Positions 40,301 to 48,523 of a DNA stretch of 64,000 nucleotides are shown piece by piece (position 1 is the stretch's first letter; each line of letters begins with the position of its first letter). Position numbers and translations under genes: made by a program. The stretch is from Propioniciclava coleopterorum (GTDB lineage: Bacteria; Actinomycetota; Actinomycetes; Propionibacteriales; Propionibacteriaceae): positions 3,056,722-3,120,721 of the forward strand of contig NZ_CP049865.1 of the NCBI RefSeq assembly GCF_011393335.1. Direction: 5' to 3'. A model generated the notes under the pieces. The model did no database searches. It saw only the letters and a program-made list of their open reading frames with translations, and was not told the DNA's origin.

Positions 40301-40603
40301 GGGGGTGCCCTCGGCGAGCAGGGCCGTGACCGCGTCGGTCGAGGCGTTCGGCACCGCGCCCGCGCGCACGGCGGCGAGGGCGTCGGCGGTCTCCTTGAGG
40401 CGCTCGCGAACGCGCAGCCGCAGCTCGGCCGTCGCCGCGCGCGAGAACGTCACCAGCAGCAGGTCGTCCACCTCGGCGTGGCCGTCGGCGAGGTAGCGCG
40501 CCGCCAGCGCGGCGATCGCGTAGGTCTTGCCGGTGCCGGCGGACGCCTCCAGCACCGTGGTCCCCGTGGGCAGCGCCCCGGTCAATGAGAAATCCGTGTT
40601 CAT
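37298..40603 (-). CDS. recB: Exodeoxyribonuclease V beta subunit RecB
   Basis: The 1101-residue 3'-5' helicase and only nuclease subunit of RecBCD. Walker A is VLEASAGTGKTYAIAALA, Walker B is VVLVDEFQDTDPVQW, and the late motifs are MTIHRAKGLQWPIVLLP and RAFYVGATRAQSRV. The C-terminal nuclease domain carries RFVVVDYKTNRLS and YPLQALLYSVALHRFL, the D-DYK and QxxxY catalytic set. The ATG at 40603 lies in the recC stop (4-bp overlap). No frameshift is evident across 3.3 kb. Confidence 0.96.
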   Translation of the reverse strand: MNTDFSLTGALPTGTTVLEASAGTGKTYAIAALAARYLADGHAEVDDLLLVTFSRAATAELRLRVRERLKETADALAAVRAGAVPNASTDAVTALLAEGTPDEVEARAERLAAAFAGFDRATIMTTHEFCHNMLTGLGVLAPQTPLSTLVEELTPLADEAAEDVYVRMFAREPHGASFRFSGRRDEDPAAQLVARRAVAEEAELVGHGSPGVVGDRVEFARSVRHEVARRKEERRIFSFDDQLRRLDAALADPETGDAARRRLAERFPVVLVDEFQDTDPVQWSILRRAFHGSATLVLIGDPKQAIYGFRGGDVHTYQLATAAADAATTLRTNFRSDPEVVDAVLALFRGVELGAGITAPRVHAHAASRLVGEPGSGWDAGVQVRVVPTAKEEMAPHEASRAIEADLVGVVADLLRRDGPLRVRATDAPPAPTDIAVLVRSNYRGRDLAAALATAGIPATFTGSRSVFDSPAQTDWVALLQAIDEPRRPFLQLAYLTDFVGATVPDLALVGDEQHSAWAVLLHTWARVLDRFGVPALFAAIDADTGLTARLLARPDGEQAATDHRQLVELLHRQQVASATRRARDLAGWLRAQRSAPSLGGEATRRRATDADAVTVMTIHRAKGLQWPIVLLPEAGDERPVERDRGAPLVLPLGEKRLLDIGGRGGPARPDRWRRHLDEDGDESLRAFYVGATRAQSRVLTWWAPQTRVVASPLHRLLHAPHDAASPQRPAAEYPLQGPEDRSPLTLGWLPGAGIAAVRADAGAGTRRPRPPAPSLDVRPWNRVIDHDWRRTSYSGLTAAAHDLPVLPEAGLLDDEPAPAADVAADPAFAQPSPMTDLPAGAAFGTLVHAVYEAVDATGEQWRDALEREAGAALRRWPLPEVEPAALAAALAPSFTTPLGPLLPGRTLRDFSPRDRLAEMDFEFALDNPRATVADLAALLAEHLPSSDPLAAYPERLAQPLLAEQRLHGFLTGSIDAVLRDGEGADARFVVVDYKTNRLSAPGEPVTVGHYTREAMAEAMMGSHYPLQALLYSVALHRFLARRWSLYEPGRHLGGVGYLFVRGMAGPDTPAPEGHPLGVFSWSPSTELVLATSALLRGERR

Positions 40604-43600
40604 CCCTGCGCCTTCACGATCGGCCCCCACACCCGAACGGCGAGCGCCCCCAGCAGCGTCGGCTCCCCAGGGACCGCCCACGGGTGGCCCTTCGAGGGTT
40701 CGCCGCGCCACGGGGCCTCGTGGGCGCGGTACCAGGTGCGCCACACCTGGTCCTTGTCGTAGCCCCACAGCTTCTCCAGCTGCGGGGTCTGGCTCAACGG
40801 GTCGCCGTGACCCGCGCGCACCCGTGCCCAGAACTCGGAGACCCGCGGCGGCAGCGGCAGCACCCGCTGCGTGCCGTCGTGGGCCAGGGCGACGAGGTCG
40901 GAGAGGAAGCCGCGCGCCAGCTCGGGGGGCGGGCCGCTCAGGCGCGTGACGCCGCCCGGACCGGCGAGCAGCGCGTCGGTGCGGCGGCCGGTCTGCGCGG
41001 TCACCGCGAGTTGGCGGACCCAGGCCAGGCCCAGGTGGCGGGCGTCGACGCGGCCGTACTGCGCCTGGGCGACCACCCCGCCGCGGGTCACGACGCGTCC
41101 GCTGAGACGGACGCCGTCGACGTCGAGGTCGACCGAGGTGGTGTGCGGGTCCTCGGGGGCGGCCTCGCTGAAGCGGCGGTGGATGCTCGTCGCCTTGGTC
41201 TGGATCTCCAGCAGCGCCCCGCGGCCGAGGTGGTGCGGCGGGACGTCGCCGCTGAGCCAGCGCGCCATCAGCACCTGCTCGGCGTCCTGTCCGGCCAGCA
41301 GGCCCTCCAGCATCGTGTCGCCGACCTGCCAGCTCTCCATGTAGCCCAGTTCGAGCGGGATCGACTCGGACGCGGACTCGTCCGACAGCAGGGACAGCCC
41401 GGCCCGCTCGCGCAGCAGGAACTTGCCGGGGTGCTTCAGCAGCGACCCCAGCTGGTCCAGCCCCAGGTCGGTCAGCGGCGCCTCGCGGGGCAGCAGCCCG
41501 ATCGCGTAGCGGTCCGGGGCGGGGCGGGGCTCCCTGACCAGGGCGGACGCGGCCGCGTGGGCGGCGCGGTCGAAGCTGCGGGGCGCCGCGGCGTCGAAGT
41601 TGACGGGCGCGAACGGCTGCAGCGACTCCGGCTGCACGCGGCCCTGCCCGACGGCCTCGATCAGCTCGACGACCCCGGCCGGCGGGGGGTGCCCCTCGGG
41701 GGTCAACGACGACTGGCCCTGGTAGATGACGACGAGCCGCTCCGTGGCCGCGAGCACGGCGTCCAGCACGGCCTGGCGGTCGTCGGCGCCCGGGTCCGGG
41801 TCGAGCGGGCCGCGGTCGCGGGCGATGAGGTCGTCCCCGTCGCCCAGGCCGCGGCGCGGGAAGGTGCGCTCGTCCAGGCCGACGAGGCACACGAGCCGGT
41901 GCGGCACGCGCGGGAGATCCTCCAGCCCCGCGACGACCAGGGTGCCGTTGCCGAAGGCGGGGCGCTCGCGGCGGCGTCCCCAGGCGTCCTGCAGGAGGGC
42001 GACCACGTCGGTGGAGCGCAGCGGCACCGACGTGCCCGCGCCGCGTTCCTCGATGTCGGCCAGCACCGACCAGACTTGGGCCAGCTGCCAGCCCTCCTCG
42101 AAGGGCACCTCGACCAGGAGCTCCAGCGCCTCGCGCAGGCCGGCCAGCCAGTCGGTCAGCGTGGCCTCGCCGGCGAAGCGACGCGTGAGGCGTGACAGCC
42201 GGCTCACCAGCTCGGCGAGCGCCCCGATCCGATCGGTGTCGGTGGAGGACACGTCGTCCACGGTGGCCACGGTCCCGACGCTGGCGTGGGTGTCGTCGCT
42301 GAAGGCCTCGCCGAGCGTCAGTCGCTGGACGCCGAGCTGCCAGGTGTTCTGCTGGACGTCGACCCCGAACCACGCGCGCTGCTCGCCGTTGATGCCCCAG
42401 CGCACGCCCGCGGCGGTGACCAGGTCCTCCAGGCGATCCAGGTCGTCGGGGCTGAACCCGAAGCGGCGAGCGACGAAGGGGTGCGCGGCCCAGCCGAGCA
42501 ACTGGGACGCCGTCGCGCGGCTGGTGCGCAGGGCGAGCAGGTCGAGCAGGAGCGCGTGCACCTGGTTGACCCCCGCCTGCCGCGGCACCGCCACCCGGAG
42601 CTCGGCGGCCGGGTGTCGGCGTGCGGTGCCCCGGGCGTCGAGCGCGCCGTCGAACAGGGCGGCGATGTGCGGGGCGAGCGCCTCGGGGTCGGGGGTCAGC
42701 ACCACCACGTCGCGCGGCTCGAGGGTGGGATCGTCCGCGAACGCCGTCGTGAGGAGCTCGCGCAGCACCTCGGCCTGCCGGCCGAGCGCGTGGCTGCTGT
42801 GCAGGGAAACGGTGTCGTCGGCCGGCAGCGGGTGGGGGAGCGGCGCGCCGGCGGCCACCGCCGCCTGCAGCGCCCCCAGCGCCGTGTCCGGACGCGCCGG
42901 GGCGGGCACCGCCACCTCGGCGTCGGCCACGGCCCGCCAGGGCGCGGCCCAGTGCGCGGCGCGGCGCCCGAGCGCCAGCGCGAGCTCGTTGGCGCTCGTC
43001 TCCGGCCCGACGACCGGGAGCCACACGTCGACCGGCAGCGCGTCGGCCAGAGCGCGGACGAGGCCCAGCCGCACCGGGGTGAGCCGGCGCGGGGCGAACA
43101 CGTGCGCGGCGGGCCACGGCGGGGTGAGGGTTCCGTCGCTCAGGGATGCGGCCAGCGCCGCGCGGCGCTCGACGGGATCGGCGGCCGGGATCCGCGCGTG
43201 CAGCGCGTGCCACAGCCACGGCTGCCAGCCGTCCGGCCCGAGACCGGCCGCCGCGGCTGCGGGGTCGTCGCGCCAGGCGGTGAGCATCGTCGGCCGATGT
43301 TCGGCGTAGCGGCGGAGCAGGCGGGCGATCCGCAGGGCGTTGGCGTAGCGCTGGTCGTTGGCGTCCAGGTGCCGGCGCAGCGGGTCGAGCCCGGGCGCGG
43401 CGTCGGCGCAGGCGTCGAGGATGACCCAGACGAGGCGGGCGGCCTCCCAGGCGTCCTCGCGCGCCGGGGCGCCGCCCAGCAGTGACTCCAGCGCACCGAA
43501 GGGATGGACCTCGTACCCGGCCATGATCCCCTCGCCGTCGCGGGGGGCGGTGGCGACCCGCTGCGACAGCCAGCGCTGGACGCCGGGGCCGGCGGTCAGC

Positions 43601-43704
43601 AGCAGCGGTCGGGCGAACGGGTCCTGCGCGTCGGCCTCCACCGAGGCGAACGCGTGCGCCAGGGCGGCCTGATCGGCCGAGGTGTGGAGTCGCAGCTGGT
43701 TCAT
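40600..43704 (-). CDS. recC: Exodeoxyribonuclease V gamma subunit RecC
   Basis: The 1034-residue RecC subunit, an inactivated helicase-nuclease that splits the duplex and, in E. coli, reads the Chi sequence. It starts MNQLRLHTSADQAALAHAF and shows the usual RecC segments (PLLLTAGPGVQRWLSQRVA; IMAGYEVHPFGALESLL; VLVW/VVLTPDPEALAPHIAALF; LVGLDERTFPRRGLGDGDDLI). It is the first gene of the operon. TACAGT lies 8 nt before the ATG on the minus strand. It is divergent from uvrD2 across 93 bp. Confidence 0.95.
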   Translation of the reverse strand: MNQLRLHTSADQAALAHAFASVEADAQDPFARPLLLTAGPGVQRWLSQRVATAPRDGEGIMAGYEVHPFGALESLLGGAPAREDAWEAARLVWVILDACADAAPGLDPLRRHLDANDQRYANALRIARLLRRYAEHRPTMLTAWRDDPAAAAAGLGPDGWQPWLWHALHARIPAADPVERRAALAASLSDGTLTPPWPAAHVFAPRRLTPVRLGLVRALADALPVDVWLPVVGPETSANELALALGRRAAHWAAPWRAVADAEVAVPAPARPDTALGALQAAVAAGAPLPHPLPADDTVSLHSSHALGRQAEVLRELLTTAFADDPTLEPRDVVVLTPDPEALAPHIAALFDGALDARGTARRHPAAELRVAVPRQAGVNQVHALLLDLLALRTSRATASQLLGWAAHPFVARRFGFSPDDLDRLEDLVTAAGVRWGINGEQRAWFGVDVQQNTWQLGVQRLTLGEAFSDDTHASVGTVATVDDVSSTDTDRIGALAELVSRLSRLTRRFAGEATLTDWLAGLREALELLVEVPFEEGWQLAQVWSVLADIEERGAGTSVPLRSTDVVALLQDAWGRRRERPAFGNGTLVVAGLEDLPRVPHRLVCLVGLDERTFPRRGLGDGDDLIARDRGPLDPDPGADDRQAVLDAVLAATERLVVIYQGQSSLTPEGHPPPAGVVELIEAVGQGRVQPESLQPFAPVNFDAAAPRSFDRAAHAAASALVREPRPAPDRYAIGLLPREAPLTDLGLDQLGSLLKHPGKFLLRERAGLSLLSDESASESIPLELGYMESWQVGDTMLEGLLAGQDAEQVLMARWLSGDVPPHHLGRGALLEIQTKATSIHRRFSEAAPEDPHTTSVDLDVDGVRLSGRVVTRGGVVAQAQYGRVDARHLGLAWVRQLAVTAQTGRRTDALLAGPGGVTRLSGPPPELARGFLSDLVALAHDGTQRVLPLPPRVSEFWARVRAGHGDPLSQTPQLEKLWGYDKDQVWRTWYRAHEAPWRGEPSKGHPWAVPGEPTLLGALAVRVWGPIVKAQG

Positions 43705-43712
43705 CGCCGACC

Positions 43713-43789
43713 ACTGTAGGGGGCCCCGCCGACAGTTCCCGGCGGTTCCGGGAAGGCGTGATCGAGGTGTCGGTGACCGCGCCTACAGT
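43713..43789. promoter_or_regulatory. Divergent recC / uvrD2 promoters
   Basis: The same hexamer TACAGT occurs on the minus strand (43713-43718) 8 nt before the recC ATG and on the plus strand (43784-43789) 8 nt before the uvrD2 GTG. Both mRNAs would be leaderless or nearly so. No SOS (LexA) box of the GAAC-N4-GTTC kind is seen in the 93-bp spacer. Confidence 0.5.
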
Positions 43790-43797
43790 GGGGCCTT

Positions 43798-45867
43798 GTG
43801 ACCATCGACCCCGACGCCATCCTCGACGGCCTCGACCCCGAACAGCGCGCCGTCGCCACGGCGCTGAGCGGCCCGGTCGTCGTCGTCGCGGGCGCCGGCA
43901 CCGGCAAGACGCGGGCGATGACGCACCGGCTCGCCTACGGCGCGGCCGTGGGCGCGTTCGACCCCCGCCAGGTCCTGGCGCTGACCTTCACCACGCGGGC
44001 GGCGGGCGAACTGCGCGAGCGGCTGCGGGGCCTGGGCGTCCCCGCGGTGCAGGCCCGCACCTTCCACTCCGCGGCCCTGCGGCAGGCCCAGTACTTCTGG
44101 CCGCGCGCCTACGGCAACGAACTGCCCCCCGTCGCCGACCACCGCCTGGGGCTGGTGGCGGACGCGCTGCGGCGTGAGGGGCTGCCGACCGAGACCGCGC
44201 TGCTGCGCGACATGGCGGGGGAGATCAGCTGGGCGAAGGTCAGCAACGTGTCGCCCGCCGACTACCCGGCGATCGCGGACCGGCGCCACCGCGAGGTGGC
44301 CGGGCGCACCGCCGACGAGGTGGGCCGGGTGATGGCCCACTACGAGGCGGTCAAGGCCGCCCGCGGCGTCATCGACTTCGAGGACATCCTGCTGTGCGCC
44401 GCGGGGCTGCTGGCCGAGCACCCCGACGTGGCGGGCGAGGTCCGGCGGCAGTACCGCCACTTCGTCGTCGACGAGTACCAGGACGTGAGCCCGCTGCAGC
44501 AGGCGCTGCTGGACCTGTGGCGCGGGGACTCCGACGACGTGTGCGTGGTGGGGGATCCCGCCCAGACCATCCACTCCTTCGCCGGTGCGCAGGCGGGGTT
44601 CCTGACCGGCTTCACGCGCCGACACCCCGCGGCAGTGCGGATCGAACTCGTGCGCGACTACCGCTCCACGCCGGAGGTGGTCGCGCTCGCGAACGCCGTG
44701 ATGGCGGGCCGCCCCGAGGCCGTCGAGCTGCGGGCCCAGCGACCCTCCGGCCCGGCGCCGACGGTCGTCGGCGCGGACAGCGAGCCCGCCGAGGCCGCCG
44801 CGGTGGCCGAATGGCTCACGGGGCTGCACGCGGCCGGCACGCCGTGGGACGAGATGGCGGTCCTGTACCGCATCCACGCCCAGTCGCCCGCCTACGAGGC
44901 GGCCCTCGCGGACGCCGGCGTCCCGTTCACGACCCGGGGCAGCGAGGGATTCTTCGAGCGGGCCGAGGTCCGGGCGGCGCTGCGGGCGCTGGCGGGCGCG
45001 GCGAAGGCCGCGACGCCGGGGCCGGCCGCCGCGCTGCGCGGGGCCGTCAGCGGCCTGGGCTGGACGCACGAGCCCCCCGCGGGGCAGGGCAGCGTCAGGG
45101 AACGCTGGGAGTCATGGGCCGCGCTGGTCGGCCTCGCCGACGACTTCGAGCGCGACCACCCGGACGCCGACGCCGCCGCCCTGCTGGCCGAACTCGAGCG
45201 CCGCGCCGCGGCGCAGCACGCGCCGGTCGGCCAGGGCGTGGTTCTGTCGTCGCTGCACGCGGCGAAGGGGCTCGAATGGGACGCGGTGGCGGTGGTGGGC
45301 GTCCACGAGGGTGGGCTGCCGTTCACTCTGGCGTCGACCCCCGAAGAGGTCGAGGAGGAGCGCCGGCTGTTCTACGTCGGCGTCACCCGGGCGCGCGAAC
45401 ACCTGCGGGTCTCGTGGTCCACCAGCCGCAACGGCGGCGGGCCGCGGCGCGGCGCGAGCCGCTTCCTCGATGGGTTGGCGACCTCCCAGGCGCCGCGCCG
45501 GCCGCTGCCCCCGCGCGCCGCGCGTCCGGGGCGGAGCTCGGCGCTCAGCGCCGTGTGCCGGGTCTGCGGCCGGGGGCTCACCTCGGGTGCCGAGCGCAAA
45601 CTGATGCGCCACCTGGGCTGCGAGGCCGAACTCGACGAGGCGCTGTGGGAGGCCCTGCGCGCCTGGCGCGGCGAGGTCGCGGCCCGCTCGGGCCTGCCCG
45701 CCTTCGTGGTCCTGACCGACGCCACGCTGCTGGCCGTGGCCGAGCGCCGGCCCGGCAGCCGGGCCGAGCTGGCGGCCATCGCCGGGATCGGCGCCCGGAA
45801 GCTGGCCAGCTACGGCGATGACGTCCTGGCCGTGCTGGCGTCCCATCCCGCCCCCGACGCCCCCTGA
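43798..45867 (+). CDS. uvrD2: ATP-dependent DNA helicase UvrD2 with HRDC domain
   Basis: A 689-residue SF1 helicase. Walker A is VVVVAGAGTGKTRAMTH, Walker B is FVVDEYQDVSPLQQ, and motif VI is LFYVGVTRAREHL. After the motor comes a zinc-knuckle region (CRVCGRGLTSGAERKLMRHLGC) and a C-terminal HRDC domain (LRAWRGEVAARSGLPAFVVL to IGARKLASYGDDVL), the UvrD2 arrangement of actinobacteria. In mycobacterial UvrD2 the knuckle has four cysteines, needed to join motor and HRDC. Here three cysteines are visible and the third position is His. GTG 43798 is preceded only by a -10-like hexamer. Confidence 0.94.
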   Translation: MTIDPDAILDGLDPEQRAVATALSGPVVVVAGAGTGKTRAMTHRLAYGAAVGAFDPRQVLALTFTTRAAGELRERLRGLGVPAVQARTFHSAALRQAQYFWPRAYGNELPPVADHRLGLVADALRREGLPTETALLRDMAGEISWAKVSNVSPADYPAIADRRHREVAGRTADEVGRVMAHYEAVKAARGVIDFEDILLCAAGLLAEHPDVAGEVRRQYRHFVVDEYQDVSPLQQALLDLWRGDSDDVCVVGDPAQTIHSFAGAQAGFLTGFTRRHPAAVRIELVRDYRSTPEVVALANAVMAGRPEAVELRAQRPSGPAPTVVGADSEPAEAAAVAEWLTGLHAAGTPWDEMAVLYRIHAQSPAYEAALADAGVPFTTRGSEGFFERAEVRAALRALAGAAKAATPGPAAALRGAVSGLGWTHEPPAGQGSVRERWESWAALVGLADDFERDHPDADAAALLAELERRAAAQHAPVGQGVVLSSLHAAKGLEWDAVAVVGVHEGGLPFTLASTPEEVEEERRLFYVGVTRAREHLRVSWSTSRNGGGPRRGASRFLDGLATSQAPRRPLPPRAARPGRSSALSAVCRVCGRGLTSGAERKLMRHLGCEAELDEALWEALRAWRGEVAARSGLPAFVVLTDATLLAVAERRPGSRAELAAIAGIGARKLASYGDDVLAVLASHPAPDAP

Positions 45868-45888
45868 CACCCGACGCCCCTGGCCTGG

Positions 45889-47290
45889 GGCGGCTCGTGG
45901 CCGCGGGCGATTCGTCGCGAGCCGGTGACTCGTCGCAAGCGGAGCCGGCTCCTCGCAAGCTGGGCCAGGGGGTTCGTCACAAGCAGAGGCCGCTCCTCGG
46001 GGCCGGTGCGACTCGATGCAAAGGCGGGCGACTCGACGCAGAGCCTGGCGATTCGCTGCAGAGCGCTGCGACTCGACGCACGTGGAGCGGCTGGTCGAAC
46101 TCGGGGGAGGCGCGAAGCAAACTGGGCGACTCCATGCAGACGCGGCGTCGCGGCGTGGGGCCGCTCACCCGATGCCCAGACGCCCCCGTTTGGGTCAGTT
46201 GCCCCCGTTCCTACGTGGGCAACTGACTCAAGCGCGGGCGACTCGTCACAAGCAGGGGCGGCTGGTCGTAAGCGGGGGCGAGTCGTCGCAAGCGGGGGCG
46301 GTTGGTCGTAAGCGGGGGCGACTTGTCGCACGTGGGGGCGGCAGGTCGAAAGAGGGGGCGGCTCGACGCGCACCGGGCGGATCCTTGCGGACGCGGGCGT
46401 CGCGGCGGCGGTACCGCTCACCCCGATGCCCAGACGCCCTCCGTTGCGTCAAACGCCCCCGTTCCTGCGCGGGCAACTGACACAAAGCGTGGGGGATTCG
46501 TTGCTAGCGGGGCGGCCGGTCGTGAACGGAGGCGGCTGGTCGTGAGCGGGGGCGGTCGGTCGTGCGCGGGGCGGCTCGACGCGCACCGGGCGACTCCTTG
46601 CAGACCGCAAGCGCGGGCGGCTCGTCACAAGCGGGGGCGGATCCTCGCAAACGGGGGCGGCTGGTCTTGTGCGGGGGCGATTCGTCGTAAGAGGGGGCGG
46701 CTGGTCGTAAGCGCGGGCGGCTCGTCGGAAGCGGGGGCGGCTCGACGCAAGCGGGGGCGGCTCGTCGTAAGAGGGGGCGGCTGGTCGTAAGCGGGGCGGC
46801 TGGTCGTGAGCGGGGGCGATTCGTCGCAAGAGGGGGCGGCCGGTCGTAAGCGCGGGCAGCTCGTCGCAAGCGGGGGCGGCTCGTCGTAAGAGGGGGCGGC
46901 TGGTCGTGAGCGGGGGTGGCCGTCGTACGCGGGGTGGCCGGGAGTACGCGGGGCGGCTCGACGCAACGGGGCGACTCTCTGCAGAAGCGGGCGTCGCGGC
47001 GTCGGAGCCGCTCGCGGTGCCGAGACGCCCCCGTTTGCGTCAGACGCCCCCGTTCCTACGTGGGCAACTGACTCAAGCGCGGGCGGCTCGTCACAAGCGG
47101 GGGCAGCTCCTCGCAAACGGGGGCGATTCGTCGCAAACGGGGGCGGCTGGTCGTAAGCGCGGGCGGCTCGTCGCAAGCGGGGGCATCTCGTCGCAAGCGG
47201 GGGCGGCTGGTCGTGTGCGGGGGCGATTCGTCGTAAGCGGGGGCGACTGGTCGTAAGCGGGGGCGGGCCGTCGCAGAGGTGGGCGGCGCC
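45889..47290 (+). repeat. Long array of about 20-bp G-rich tandem repeats
   Basis: About 1.4 kb made of degenerate direct repeats, roughly sixty units, all in one orientation. In the regular parts (for example 47105-47280) the unit is exactly 20 nt with consensus RCGGGGGCGRYTSGTCGYAA. Variants use GACTCGACGCAA, GGCTGGTCGTAA or GATTCGTCGCAA. A second-order block of about 100 bp containing CAGACGCCCCCGTT and GGGCAACTGACnCAA recurs three times (about 46126-46230, 46385-46490, 46976-47075). Because 20 is not a multiple of 3, every frame stays open in places and yields Arg/Pro/Ala-rich spurious peptides. No gene is supported here. Confidence 0.9.
46194..46227. other. Perfect inverted repeat inside the array
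   Basis: GTCAGTTGCCC (46194-46204), a 12-nt loop, GGGCAACTGAC (46217-46227): 11 bp, perfect. It belongs to the first copy of the second-order block. In the other two copies the right arm is kept and the left arm has diverged. Confidence 0.7.
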
Positions 47291-47597
47291 GCGACCTGGG
47301 TGCACGCTTGGCTTGGGCGGAGCGGGCAGAGGGCTCCGCACGGAGAAGCGCTGGAATGGGAAGCGCGCCCGCTCGGACAAGTCCTGGGAATGCCACGTCG
47401 CCCAGAGTGGGCGGCGACCCGCACCCCGCGGGAAGCGGCTCACGCGCAGGCAGGGCCTCAGGCGGGATGCGGCTCAGGCGCGGGCAGCGGTCGGGTGTGA
47501 AGGGGGTCAGGTGCGGGCGGGGAACGGCTCAGGTGCGGGCAGTCAGGCGAGAACCGGTCGGGGGCGGCTCAGGCGCTCCCTGCCTTCATGCCGAACC
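47291..47597 (+). other. Non-coding tail of the repeat region
   Basis: No convincing gene. The last 130 bp contain a different degenerate word, CGGCTCAGGYGCGGGCAG, three times, which looks like a further decayed repeat. The ThiF-like gene ends at 47598 on the opposite strand. Confidence 0.5.
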
Positions 47598-48395
47598 TCA
47601 CGCCGCCAGTTCCTCGGCCGGGTGCGACAGACAGTCGGGGCGCACCGGCCAGCGCCGCGCCCCCAGGACGCCGTCGGCGCAGGAGAGTTCGAGGGTGCCG
47701 CCGACGGTGTCCGGGAGCGTCCCGGACGACCAGGCCGTGGCCTGCGCCAGCGCCGTTCCGGCCGCCCAGGCGGCCCAGGCGCGGGCGGGCGAGTGGCGCG
47801 TGCGGCACAGCTGGATGAGCACGTGGGGCCAGCCCGGGTCCAGGTCGCGCCGCACGAGGTCGGTGCACGCGACGCACGCGGCCCCGGGGATCACGAAGGG
47901 GCCGACCACGGCGCGCTCGGGCTCGGCGCGCACCACCAGGTGCGGGCGCCCCGCCCGCGCGAGTTCCCGGGCCGCGACCCGGTCGACCTCGACGGCGCCC
48001 GGGCACAGCACGACGAGGCGGCCGGGGTGCGCCTCCGGCGACCAGGCCGACGCGGGGATGGCCGCGACACCGGCGGCGGACGCCACGGCGTCCGCCAGCA
48101 GCCCGTCGCCGACGATCACGGGCGGCGCCGGGCCCGCGCGGCCGTCCGGGACGAGCAGTCCGGCTGTCGCGAGCGAGGCCACCGCCCGCCGAAGCCACGC
48201 CAGTGGCACGGCGCCGCGGGCCCGCTCCAGGTCGGCCAGCGTCGCCCCAGCCCGCAGCGAGCGGATGAGCGGGGCCGCGCCGTCGGGGGCGTCGGGCAGC
48301 AGCACCTGGTCGGTGACGTCGAGCCCGACCTGCACGGTCGCGTCGGGCCGACGGACGACGCTCAGATCGGCACGCAGCCGGTAGCGGATGGCCAT
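47598..48395 (-). CDS. ThiF/cyclodehydratase-like (TOMM-type) protein
   Basis: A 265-residue protein resembling the N-terminal winged-helix plus degenerate E1/ThiF-like region of azole/TOMM biosynthesis partner proteins. A leader-binding-like part (LRAGATLADLERARGAVPLAWLRRAVASLATAGLL) is followed by a Rossmann-like part (PPVIVGDGLLADAVASAAGV, then RPHLVVRAEPERAVVGPFVIPGAACVACTDL). The CVAC pair could bind zinc. The usual GxGxxG and the adenylating Arg/Asp residues are not obvious, so it may be non-catalytic. A related single gene sits near uvrD2 in other actinobacteria (Rv3196-like). Start 48395 is chosen where the family-like sequence begins (MAIRYRLRADLSVV); no precursor peptide gene was found. 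Confidence 0.6.
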   Translation of the reverse strand: MAIRYRLRADLSVVRRPDATVQVGLDVTDQVLLPDAPDGAAPLIRSLRAGATLADLERARGAVPLAWLRRAVASLATAGLLVPDGRAGPAPPVIVGDGLLADAVASAAGVAAIPASAWSPEAHPGRLVVLCPGAVEVDRVAARELARAGRPHLVVRAEPERAVVGPFVIPGAACVACTDLVRRDLDPGWPHVLIQLCRTRHSPARAWAAWAAGTALAQATAWSSGTLPDTVGGTLELSCADGVLGARRWPVRPDCLSHPAEELAA

Positions 48396-48523
48396 GGGGC
48401 CAGCGTGCCGGGGAGCATCAGCCCCCGACAGGCCTCGGCCGCGGCGGGCGACACGAGGACAACACCGCCGCACCCCGGCCGTGCGGCGGGGGAGGGGGCT
48501 GCCGCCGAGCCGGCGGTTCCACC

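Noticed and set aside
37298-43714. A 2138-codon minus-strand reading covering recB and recC
   Set aside because: Only the part up to 40603 codes for RecB. The rest is the shadow of recC, which is in another frame with clear RecC sequence and its own start.
43705-43797. LexA/SOS box between recC and uvrD2
   Set aside because: No GAAC-N4-GTTC-type palindrome was found in the 93-bp spacer.
45889-47290. Possible CRISPR array or repeat-protein gene in the 20-bp repeat region
   Set aside because: Units are head to tail without unique spacers and there are no cas genes. The 20-nt period rotates the frame, so several overlapping Arg/Pro/Ala-rich readings are open on both strands, none with a start signal or conserved pattern.
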